Made by a program: the position numbers and the translations under genes
Assembly: GCA_028679485.1 (NCBI GenBank)
Contig: JAJRBL010000178.1
Location: forward strand, 1-5,418
Length of the DNA stretch: 5,418 nt
Direction of reading: 5' to 3'
From: Methanospirillum sp.
Lineage (GTDB): Archaea > Halobacteriota > Methanomicrobia > Methanomicrobiales > Methanospirillaceae
Shown: positions 1 to 5,418 of the stretch, in pieces
How positions within the stretch are numbered: position 1 is the stretch's first letter
Layout: each line of letters begins with the position of its first letter
The notes under the pieces: model-generated
Told to the model about the DNA's origin: nothing
What the model saw: only the letters and a program-made list of their open reading frames with translations
Database searches by the model: none

Positions 1-509
1 CAAAAGATGAAATACTCGCCATAGCACTGCAGAAACTGGGTCTGATGCCTGGAGATATCTTTGCAGACATCGGGTGCGGAACCGGAAAAGTCACCCTTGC
101 CGCTGCGTCACAGGTTACCAGGGTTCATGCCATCGATATCAGGGAAGAAGCATACCGCTGGACGGAGGGGGAGGTAAAACGCTGTAATGCCTCGAATGTC
201 ATCCTCTATCACGATGATGCAGCCATGGTTCTGGCATCCCTCGAGAGGCTGGATACTGCCTTCGTGGGAGGATCCAGGAATCTCGGGGTGATCGTCAGGG
301 AACTTGCCCGTCTCCAGGTACGATCCCTGGTCATCACCGCCGTACTGCTCACCACCCTTCATACCGCAATAGAGTCTCTAACCGGATACGGGATGTTCAG
401 GGAAGTGATCCATGTACAGGTCTCAAAAAGCGTGCTGATTGCCGGAGGAATAATGTTAAAGCCGATCGATCCCGTTTACATCATCCACGGGGGGGCTTCA
501 TCATGCTGA
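1..509 (+). CDS. cbiT: Cobalt-precorrin-6B C15-methyltransferase / C12-decarboxylase CbiT (5' partial)
   Basis: CbiT uses S-adenosylmethionine (SAM) to methylate C15 of the corrin precursor and removes the carboxyl group of the C12 acetate side chain; it is cytosolic. The open frame is already running at the window edge (first full codon at base 3, KDEILAIAL), so the start lies upstream. The ATG at 45 is an internal Met in the middle of the fold and is not the start. About 168 residues are visible, so I infer some 20-30 N-terminal residues are missing. Visible signs are the class I methyltransferase glycine loop DIGCGTG at visible residues 22-28, the acidic HAIDI strand end about 20 residues later, and the C-terminal GGIMLKPIDPVYIIHGG, which matches the family's usual ending. 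It ends in TGA and overlaps cbiL by 7 nt. Family identity is confident; in many bacteria CbiT is fused or adjacent to CbiE, whereas here CbiE is seven genes away. Confidence 0.93.
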   Translation, partial: KDEILAIALQKLGLMPGDIFADIGCGTGKVTLAAASQVTRVHAIDIREEAYRWTEGEVKRCNASNVILYHDDAAMVLASLERLDTAFVGGSRNLGVIVRELARLQVRSLVITAVLLTTLHTAIESLTGYGMFREVIHVQVSKSVLIAGGIMLKPIDPVYIIHGGASSC

Positions 510-1114
510 CCGGACTTGGTTTAGGCCCGGGAGATCCGGAGTTGCTCACGCTTAAGGCGGTGAGGATCCTCAAGGAAGCTGACCGGGTGTACATCCCCGG
601 GGGGCTTGCCAGGCGGCTGACTGAACGGTACTGTGATCCCATCGAACTTCCCTTCCCGATGAGTTATGATAAAAAGGCGATCAGGGAACAGATCATTGCG
701 AATGCAGAGGTAATCGCCGGGGAAGCTGCAGAAAAGAACGTGGTCTTTGGCATCATCGGTGATCCGAACATCTTCTCAACCTTCTCCCGGCTTGCGCTAA
801 TTATCAGGGAGAGATACCCGGATATTCTCATCAGCACCATCCCCGGGATCTCTTCAGTCACCGCCCTGATGTCTGAGACACAGATGCCCATCACGGGAGG
901 ATTCCTGGTCACCGACGGCAGCCGGTTAAAATCACAGATCAGGATGAAAGTACGGCATCCCCGCAGAATAGCTGATGAATTGCGATCAGAAGGATATACC
1001 AGGTTTGCCCTTATCGAACGGATGTACATGGATGGGATGAAGATATTCCGCGACGAGGAACTTCCGGAAGAGAGCAGTTACTTCTCACTTCTCTACGCGG
1101 AGCGTGAAACATGA
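503..1114 (+). CDS. cbiL: Cobalt-factor II C20-methyltransferase CbiL
   Basis: CbiL transfers a methyl group from SAM to C20 of cobalt-factor II (cobalt-sirohydrochlorin), the first peripheral methylation of the anaerobic corrin route. The 203-residue protein opens with the tetrapyrrole methylase signature GLGPGDPELLTLKA (residues 6-19), then GDPNIFSTF (86-94), which is the CbiL form of the GDP loop (family: GDPxxxSTF), and PGISSVTA (114-121). The ending YFSLLYAERE also fits CbiL. It is shorter than the roughly 230-240 residues I know for bacterial CbiL/CobI, mainly in the C-terminal half. The ATG at 503 is chosen because it places the conserved first strand at the N-terminus; it overlaps the cbiT stop by 7 nt, with only a poly-G stretch at 489-495 as a possible ribosome site. 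Its own stop overlaps the cbiF start as ATGA. The alternative, another methylase of the same superfamily, is unlikely given STF. Confidence 0.92.
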   Translation: MLTGLGLGPGDPELLTLKAVRILKEADRVYIPGGLARRLTERYCDPIELPFPMSYDKKAIREQIIANAEVIAGEAAEKNVVFGIIGDPNIFSTFSRLALIIRERYPDILISTIPGISSVTALMSETQMPITGGFLVTDGSRLKSQIRMKVRHPRRIADELRSEGYTRFALIERMYMDGMKIFRDEELPEESSYFSLLYAERET

Positions 1115-1827
1115 ACAAGGTATGGTTTGTCGGCGCAGGTCCCGGAGATCCGGAACTTATCACGGTAAAGGGCAGGAGATTGCTGGATACGGCTGATATC
1201 CTCATCTATGCCGGATCCCTCGTAAGTCCGGACCTGGTGGCATGTTCCCCTGCTCCAAGAAAATATGACAGCAATGGAATGAGCCTTGAAGAGATGATCC
1301 CGCTCATGGTCAGAGGCGCCAGGGAGGGTAAAACCGTTGTCAGGCTTCATTCCGGCGATCCTGCGCTGTATGGGGCGATCGTAGAGCAGATAGATCTCCT
1401 GGAGAAGGAGTCTGTCGAGACAGAAGTCGTTCCCGGCGTCTCGTCGCTCTTCGGAGCGGCAGCTGCCCTGCAGAAGCAACTGACCCTCCGCGGGGTCTCA
1501 GAGTCGGTCATCATCACCAGGCCTGCGGGAAATACCCTTGAAAAGGACAAGATCGTCGAACTTTCACAATCCGGAGAGACCATGGCAGTCTTCCTGGGAT
1601 CAGACAAACTTGACGATATCACCGGGAGACTGGCCTGTTCGCCCGACACGCCGGCAGTGGTGGTTTACCATGCGACATGGCCGGATCAGAAGATCGTCAG
1701 GGGTACCGTTGCAGACATCGCACGAAAGGCAGCCGAAGAGAAGATCACAAAATCAGCCCTTCTGCTCGTGGGTGAGGTCTTTGCCCGAGAACCAAGGGGA
1801 CATACCAGGTCTGTGCTGTACTCATGA
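1111..1827 (+). CDS. cbiF: Cobalt-precorrin-4 C11-methyltransferase CbiF
   Basis: CbiF adds the SAM-derived methyl at C11 of cobalt-precorrin-4, after ring contraction by CbiH and before lactone opening by CbiG. The 238-residue product is close to the usual family length. Visible signatures in order: GAGPGDPELITVKG (8-21), YAGSLV (33-38, typical of CbiF/CobM), HSGDPALYGAI (80-90), VPGVSS (107-112), LTLRGVSESVIITR (124-137; family usually LTLPxVSQTVIxTR), and a C-terminal WPDQKIVRGT block. These distinguish it from CbiL and CbiH. The start ATG at 1111 overlaps the cbiL stop as ATGA, with GGAG at 1099-1102 eight bases upstream. Its stop overlaps the cbiG start in the same ATGA fashion, so translation of cbiL, cbiF and cbiG is probably coupled. 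I see no defects. Confidence 0.95.
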   Translation: MNKVWFVGAGPGDPELITVKGRRLLDTADILIYAGSLVSPDLVACSPAPRKYDSNGMSLEEMIPLMVRGAREGKTVVRLHSGDPALYGAIVEQIDLLEKESVETEVVPGVSSLFGAAAALQKQLTLRGVSESVIITRPAGNTLEKDKIVELSQSGETMAVFLGSDKLDDITGRLACSPDTPAVVVYHATWPDQKIVRGTVADIARKAAEEKITKSALLLVGEVFAREPRGHTRSVLYS

Positions 1828-2699
1828 ACAAAACGGTAATAACTGCTCTTCCCTTTTTTGAGAAAGAGGCATAGGAGATAGCATCAGCCATCGGTGCAGA
1901 ATTTGTCCCCTATAAAAAGGGGATATTCCCGGAGTTATTCTCTTCTGCAGACAGGATCGTCGCCATCATGGCGATCGGTATCGTGATCCGGAGCATCACA
2001 CCGCTTATCAGGGACAAGTGGACCGATCCCCCGGTTGTGGTCGTAAGTCCCGACATCAGGTATGCAATTCCGGTCCTTGGCGGACATCATGGCGGGAACG
2101 ATCTCGCGTACCTCCTAGCGGCCCGGTATAACCTGGAGCCGGTCATCACCACTGCAACCGAGGCCACCGGGAAAGCAGCCGTGGAAGTGATCGCGGCACA
2201 GGAACACCTGAGAGTGGTGAACACCTGGTCGACGAGGGAGTCGAACACCGCAGTTCTCAATGGCAATGCAGGTATATACCGGACCTGCGGTCCGGGGATG
2301 GTTATCGCCGGACCAGGGGTATCGTTCCTCGTGGCAGAGGGATTATACACGGTTGGTATCGGGTGCAGGCTCGGAACAAGGTCAGAAAAGATCATCGATG
2401 CACTGAACTCGGCTTTTCAGGAGGCTGGGATAAACCCGGACGACGTATCCGTGTATGCATCGGTATCTCTCAAAACCCATGAACAGGGTCTTATTGAAGC
2501 GATACGGCAGATGGGAAAGAGCATCATCTTTATCAATCCGGAAGATCTCGATGATACACACCCATATTCCCGATCTGCAGCTCAAAGATTCGGATTGCCC
2601 GGAGTCGCAGAACCTGCTGCCCTTGCAGCATCCCTTCATCACAGGTTAATCATGGAAAAAAGAGTCTATGGAGATGTCACCATTGCAATCGCACAGTGA
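1824..2699 (+). CDS. cbiG: Cobalt-precorrin-5A hydrolase CbiG, interrupted by an in-frame amber codon
   Basis: CbiG opens the delta-lactone of cobalt-precorrin-5A and releases the C20 carbon as acetaldehyde. Read from the ATG at 1824, which overlaps the cbiF stop as ATGA, the frame has 291 codons. Codon 17 (1872-1874) is TAG. Residues before it (MNKTVITALPFFEKEA) and after it (EIASAIGAEFVPYKKG) both look like the family N-terminus, so the frame is right and only one codon is abnormal. The rest is intact: DRIVAIMAIGIVIR, GGHHGGND (86-93), TTATEATG (about 109-116), a short linker, and a CobE/CbiG C-terminal domain from about residue 174 (YTVGIGCRLGTRS) with PGVAEPAAL near 259-267. It is shorter than Salmonella CbiG (about 351), mainly in the linker. 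The first canonical restart is ATG 1968, which would drop 48 residues including the first strand. Whether this is a pseudogene, readthrough, recoding or a sequence error cannot be decided here. Confidence 0.85.
1872..1874 (+). other. In-frame TAG (amber) codon 17 of cbiG
   Basis: The amber codon lies between GCA and GAG. A single base change from CAG (Gln), AAG (Lys) or GAG (Glu), residues that would suit this charged helix start, would produce it. The 274 codons downstream stay open to the TGA at 2697. An AGGAG sequence (1873-1877) overlaps the stop, but no ATG, GTG or TTG follows in frame until 1968. Confidence 0.9.
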
Positions 2700-3462
2700 A
2701 AACGGCTGCCTGTACGTGGTCGGAATCGGTCCCGGTGCACCGGATACCATTACCCGGAAGGCAGAGTCCGTATTGATCGAGGCCGATGTCGTAATCGGCA
2801 ATGATTTTTACCTGAACCTGATTCCCCACCTGCTGAAAGACCAGGAAGTAATCAGAAGCAGCATGGGCAAAGAGGTAGACAGGACAGAACAGGCCATCCA
2901 TCTTGCGAAAAAGAGAAAAGTGGCGATGATATCAGGGGGCGATCCCGGGGTATATGGCATGGCAGGAATCGTTCTCGAGATGGCAGAACGGATAGCCCCC
3001 GATCTACCGGTAGAGATCATCCCGGGAGTCACCGCTGCCAGTGCAGGGGCAGCAAAGCTCGGAGCGCCCCTGACAAACGATTTTGCCGTGATAAGCCTTT
3101 CAGATCTGCTCACGCCGAGGGAGGTTATCGAAAAGCGGGTGAGGATCGTCTGTTCGGCAGGTATACCCCTTGTCCTCTACAACCCCAGGAGCAGAACAAG
3201 GACAAGCCTGTTTGAAGAAGTGGTACAAATCGCCTTAGAACACCTCCCTCCGGAGACGCCGGTAGGGATTGTAAAGGATGCATACCGGGAGGAAGAAGAG
3301 GTGCTTGTTACCATCCTGCGGGAGGTTATGGACCTCGAAGACCGTATCGATATGCACACCGTCGTCTTCATCGGCGGTGAAGAGACCCGCATGATCAGGA
3401 GAAATAACCATGAAAGAGGAGTCATTACCCCCAGGGGATACCACCGGAAGTACGTATACTGA
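2668..3462 (+). CDS. cbiH: Cobalt-factor III / precorrin-3B C17-methyltransferase CbiH
   Basis: CbiH methylates C17 and drives ring contraction, giving cobalt-precorrin-4 with the delta-lactone later opened by CbiG. The 264-residue protein shows GIGPG (19-23), GGDPGVYGMA (90-99), PGVTAASAGAAKLGAPL (119-135), DFAVISLSDLLTP (138-150) and YNPRSR (171-176). The SLSDLLTP and YNPRSR blocks are diagnostic for CbiH/CobJ. It ends with TPRGYHRKY, also usual for the family. I take ATG 2668, overlapping cbiG by 32 nt; ATG 2674 is an equally possible start, and neither has a clear ribosome site (only a purine-rich GGAAAAAAGAG before it). A GTG at 2716 would cut into the first strand and is unlikely. The last 53 nt are shared with the start of cbiC. 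There is no extra C-terminal ferredoxin-like or NirJ-type domain as in some bacterial homologues. Confidence 0.95.
   Translation: MEMSPLQSHSENGCLYVVGIGPGAPDTITRKAESVLIEADVVIGNDFYLNLIPHLLKDQEVIRSSMGKEVDRTEQAIHLAKKRKVAMISGGDPGVYGMAGIVLEMAERIAPDLPVEIIPGVTAASAGAAKLGAPLTNDFAVISLSDLLTPREVIEKRVRIVCSAGIPLVLYNPRSRTRTSLFEEVVQIALEHLPPETPVGIVKDAYREEEEVLVTILREVMDLEDRIDMHTVVFIGGEETRMIRRNNHERGVITPRGYHRKYVY
3397..3401 (+). promoter_or_regulatory. Ribosome binding site of cbiC
   Basis: AGGAG lies eight bases before the ATG at 3410, inside the end of cbiH. It supports the long 53-nt overlap, because no other in-frame start exists until well inside the conserved part of CbiC. Confidence 0.7.
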
Positions 3463-4078
3463 CATTGGTGCAGACACCGAAGAAGGATTTGATATCTCCA
3501 GCAGGTCGCGCAGGATAGCAAGGAACGTCATCGGAGACAGCAGCCCTGAAGACCGGATTCGCCAGAGATGTTCTATTGCTGTCGGAGATTTTGCGATGGC
3601 AGACCTGATGCGGTTTCGGGATGATCCCGTCTCATCCGGCCTTGCAGCCTTAAGGGCAGGATCCCCCATCTACACCGACATACGGATGGTTCAGATGGGA
3701 ATCCAGAAAAAAGGGCACCGGAGTGAGGTAACCTGTGTTCTCGACCATCCGGTGTCAGGGGATACCACCGGAAGGACCAGGACCTCAATCGCCCTGGAAG
3801 GATTAAAAAACTCATTGAACGGTTCCATTGTAGTCATAGGCAACGCTCCTTCCGCCCTACTGATCTTATGTGACCTGATCAAGACAGGAGTAAGACCAGC
3901 CCTTGTCATTGGTACTCCTGTCGGGTTTGTACAGGCAGCAGAATCAAAAGAACTGCTTCGTACCATTCATACACCATCGATATCAAACGAAGGAACACGG
4001 GGAGGAACCCCGGTAGCGGTTGCCGCAATGAATGAACTCATTACAATCTTTGCCGAAGAAGAGAATACCGTTTTATAG
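3410..4078 (+). CDS. cbiC: Cobalt-precorrin-8 methylmutase CbiC
   Basis: CbiC moves a methyl group from C11 to C12 of cobalt-precorrin-8 to give cobyrinate, the last corrin-ring step. The 222-residue product has TDIGADTEEGFDISSRSRRIAR (17-38), GSPIYTDIRMVQMGI (84-98), GNAPSAL (144-150), GTPVGFVQAAESKE (168-181) and NEGTRGGTPVAVA (193-205); these match the methylmutase family. The first 16 residues are a non-conserved extension encoded in the overlap with cbiH. In CobH and Salmonella CbiC a catalytic His sits in R-x-I-H-(A/T); here the aligned segment RCSIAVGDFAMADL (53-66) has Ile56 instead. This may be an archaeal subfamily trait. It is the only complete gene here ending in TAG, and one base separates it from the cbiD start. 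Family assignment is firm; the catalytic detail is open. Confidence 0.92.
   Translation: MKEESLPPGDTTGSTYTDIGADTEEGFDISSRSRRIARNVIGDSSPEDRIRQRCSIAVGDFAMADLMRFRDDPVSSGLAALRAGSPIYTDIRMVQMGIQKKGHRSEVTCVLDHPVSGDTTGRTRTSIALEGLKNSLNGSIVVIGNAPSALLILCDLIKTGVRPALVIGTPVGFVQAAESKELLRTIHTPSISNEGTRGGTPVAVAAMNELITIFAEEENTVL
3432..3450 (+). repeat. 19-nt direct repeat, copy 1
   Basis: CAGGGGATACCACCGGAAG, identical to 3756-3774. This copy is read in two frames: it encodes part of the conserved CbiH tail (RGYHRK) and, in the cbiC frame, GDTTG of the N-terminal extension. Confidence 0.75.
3756..3774 (+). repeat. 19-nt direct repeat, copy 2
   Basis: This is an exact copy of 3432-3450, shifted by 324 nt (108 codons), so it falls in the same cbiC frame and again encodes GDTTG (residues 117-121), here in what looks like a variable loop before RTRTS. 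Confidence 0.75.
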
Positions 4079-4079
4079 C

Positions 4080-5087
4080 ATGCAGGACCCGGTTAGTGGA
4101 TTTGAATACCCGGAATCATGGATTGTGCCCGGGATGGATCCCAAAACCCGTGAATTGATAGAGAAGGGCCTCGCGATCCTTACTTCAGACGGTTCTGTCA
4201 GGAGACGGGGATTTACCACGGGAACCACTGCATCCGCGGCCGCAAAGGCTGCAATCCTCTCCCTAGCCGGACAGGATATAACAGATGTTCATGTCACAAC
4301 CCCTTCAGGCATCAGGGTGTACATCCCGGTTGAAACAGAAGAGGGAGTGGGACTCTGCAGGAAGTATCCCGGGGATTATCCTGGTGACGTAACCGCCGGG
4401 CTTTTGTTCAGGGGTGAAGCATCCATGGCAGAAGAGGGACGTAAGCTCTCCTTCGGGGAGGGGATCGGAAGATGGGAACGCAGTTCAGCGAGATACAAGA
4501 AAGGAGATCCTGCCGTTTCCATACAGGCACATGATGAGATCTTGAACGCTATCCATGAGGCCATGGAGGAGACAGGTCTTAAGGGCATCTCACTTCATCT
4601 TACCGTGCCTGATGGGAGAGAGGTTGCCAAAAAGACCCTGAACCGGATGGTCGGTGTATCAGGGGGGATTTCAGTGCTCGGAACCACCGGGTTTGTCGAA
4701 CCATGGGACGATCACCTGGAACAGACGGCCTGCGAACGGGCATTGCAGGCTGAAAAAGTTGTTCTGACGACGGGGAGAGTAGGTATGAAATATGCCAGGC
4801 TCTTCTTCCCTGACTATGAAGTAATCCTGGCAGGATCACGGCTATCGGGGATAATTCCGCAGATAACGGGTAAGGTTATCATATGCGGGCTTCCCGCCCT
4901 GATTCTCAAATTCATGAATCCGGTATTCCTCGACGAAACCGGATGCATGACGGTTGAAGAACTGATGGAGACCGAGATGTTTATTCCACGCATGAACTCC
5001 ACCATTACCCGGTTCAAAGAGAAATACCCGGATACCAGGGTTGTGCTGGTGAACCGCAGCGGCGTAATAATCGGTGACAGCGGATGA
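4080..5087 (+). CDS. cbiD: Cobalt-precorrin-5B C1-methyltransferase CbiD
   Basis: CbiD methylates C1 of cobalt-precorrin-5B with SAM; it is specific to the anaerobic route and has a fold unlike the CbiL/F/H/E family. The product is 335 residues from ATG 4080. Signatures are RRGFTTGTTASAAAKAA (42-58), KYPGDYPGDVTAG (95-107; family KxxGDDxDVTxG) and GVSGGISVLGTTGFVEP (192-208), all in expected places. I prefer ATG 4080 (MQDPVSGFEYPESW, resembling archaeal CbiD N-termini), one base after the cbiC TAG, which suits termination-reinitiation coupling. The frame is also open from ATG 4032, which would add 16 unconserved residues and overlap cbiC by 47 nt. No good ribosome site precedes either start. 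Its end overlaps cbiE as ATGA. Confidence 0.94.
   Translation: MQDPVSGFEYPESWIVPGMDPKTRELIEKGLAILTSDGSVRRRGFTTGTTASAAAKAAILSLAGQDITDVHVTTPSGIRVYIPVETEEGVGLCRKYPGDYPGDVTAGLLFRGEASMAEEGRKLSFGEGIGRWERSSARYKKGDPAVSIQAHDEILNAIHEAMEETGLKGISLHLTVPDGREVAKKTLNRMVGVSGGISVLGTTGFVEPWDDHLEQTACERALQAEKVVLTTGRVGMKYARLFFPDYEVILAGSRLSGIIPQITGKVIICGLPALILKFMNPVFLDETGCMTVEELMETEMFIPRMNSTITRFKEKYPDTRVVLVNRSGVIIGDSG
5073..5077 (+). promoter_or_regulatory. Ribosome binding site of cbiE
   Basis: GGTGA lies six bases before the cbiE ATG, within the last codons of cbiD; it fits the anti-Shine-Dalgarno usage of methanogens. Confidence 0.65.
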
Positions 5088-5418
5088 AGATCGTCGGTAC
5101 CGGGTGCGGGCCGGGGATGCTCACCGAGATGGCGATAGAGGAGATAAAGAAAGCCGGCATGATCGTCGGATCGAAACGGGCGATCGACCTCGCTAGCCAC
5201 TATATCCCGCCAGGCTGCGATACCAGGATAATCGAGGATTATAAATCGCTCCGTTCACTCCCTGATTCTGCAGTCCTGCTTTCAACCGGGGATCCTATGT
5301 TGTCCGGGCTTGGGTATCTCGGGGGAGATGTAATCCCCGGAATCTCTTCAGTCCAGTATGGAGCGGCAAAAACAGGAGTCTCTCTCACCGGCCTTGTTAT
5401 CATTTCTGCCCACGGGCG
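5084..5418 (+). CDS. cbiE: Cobalt-precorrin-7 C5-methyltransferase CbiE (3' partial)
   Basis: CbiE methylates C5 of cobalt-precorrin-7, using the product of CbiT and feeding CbiC. The open frame begins at the ATG overlapping the cbiD stop (ATGA) and runs off the window after 111 full codons; the family is usually near 200 residues, so roughly the second half is missing. Visible motifs are the first-strand glycine loop MKIVGTGCGPGMLTEMA (1-17), a helix with GSKRAIDLA (the family's usual GxxRxL position), LSTGDPMLSGLGYL for the GDP loop, PGISSVQYGAAKTG and the start of the SAHG segment (family usually SxHG). The short first half, lacking the insert between the first helix and the GDP loop seen in CbiF and CbiH, favours CbiE over the other tetrapyrrole methylases. 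No defect is visible in the part shown. Confidence 0.92.
   Translation, partial: MKIVGTGCGPGMLTEMAIEEIKKAGMIVGSKRAIDLASHYIPPGCDTRIIEDYKSLRSLPDSAVLLSTGDPMLSGLGYLGGDVIPGISSVQYGAAKTGVSLTGLVIISAHG

Noticed and set aside
526..1160. Near-repeat around GGAGATCCGGA in cbiL and cbiF
   Set aside because: It encodes the shared GPGDPEL motif of homologous methylases, so the protein family explains it.
1538..1861. Plus-strand frame of 107 codons overlapping cbiF and the cbiG start
   Set aside because: It overlaps well-conserved cbiF in another frame, has a low-complexity Arg/Ser/Trp-rich translation, and has no supporting ribosome site.
1854..1874. Homopolymer (six T) indel as the cause of the cbiG stop
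   Set aside because: The frame matches CbiG on both sides of the T-run and of the TAG, so an indel would break rather than restore the match; only a substitution or true amber fits.
2455..2649. Small plus-strand frame of 64 codons within cbiG
   Set aside because: It is contained entirely in the conserved CbiG C-terminal domain in another frame, with no recognisable features.
3235..3669. Long minus-strand open frame (144 codons) opposite cbiH/cbiC
   Set aside because: It lies fully antisense to two clearly conserved genes, its translation resembles no family, and similar antisense frames (664-1029, 1093-1479, 4814-5200) occur throughout; this is a by-product of codon bias in a GC-richer genome.
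4032..4079. Upstream ATG for cbiD
   Set aside because: It would add 16 residues not resembling the family N-terminus and overlap cbiC by 47 nt; ATG 4080 directly after the cbiC stop fits better, though 4032 cannot be excluded.

Overview
The window lies inside one tightly packed, single-direction (+ strand) gene cluster for the anaerobic (cobalt-early) branch of cobalamin/corrinoid biosynthesis. In order it carries cbiT (5' end cut off), cbiL, cbiF, cbiG, cbiH, cbiC, cbiD and cbiE (3' end cut off). GC content is somewhat above half by eye. Separate CbiG, CbiH, CbiD and CbiT/CbiE proteins, the protein style (for example CbiD beginning MQDPVSGFEYPESW and CbiC with GTPVGFVQAAESKE) and the GGTGA/AGGAG-type ribosome sites fit a methanogenic euryarchaeon. 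My best guess is Methanomicrobiales, but this is inference from style, not a database match.

Layout: 3-509 is the C5/C6-type methyltransferase/decarboxylase CbiT. It is followed by the C20 methylase CbiL (503-1114), the C11 methylase CbiF (1111-1827), the ring-opening hydrolase CbiG (1824-2699, interrupted by an in-frame TAG at 1872-1874), the C17 ring-contracting methylase CbiH (2668-3462), the methylmutase CbiC (3410-4078), the C1 methylase CbiD (4080-5087) and the C5 methylase CbiE (5084 to the window end). Every junction overlaps (4 to 53 nt) or is separated by one base. There is no intergenic space, no promoter and no terminator inside the window, so this is almost certainly one translationally coupled operon that extends beyond both edges.

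Together the eight proteins cover nearly all steps from cobalt-factor II to cobyrinate: C20 (CbiL), C17 with ring contraction (CbiH), C11 (CbiF), lactone opening with acetaldehyde loss (CbiG), C1 (CbiD), C15 plus C12-decarboxylation (CbiT), C5 (CbiE) and methyl migration (CbiC). The precorrin-6A reductase (CbiJ), the cobaltochelatase and the amidase CbiA are not seen and may lie outside.

I do not see a new biological system here. The points worth a second look are the amber codon at position 17 of an otherwise intact cbiG, the apparent absence of the family's catalytic histidine in CbiC, and an exact 19-nt direct repeat between the cbiH/cbiC overlap and the middle of cbiC.
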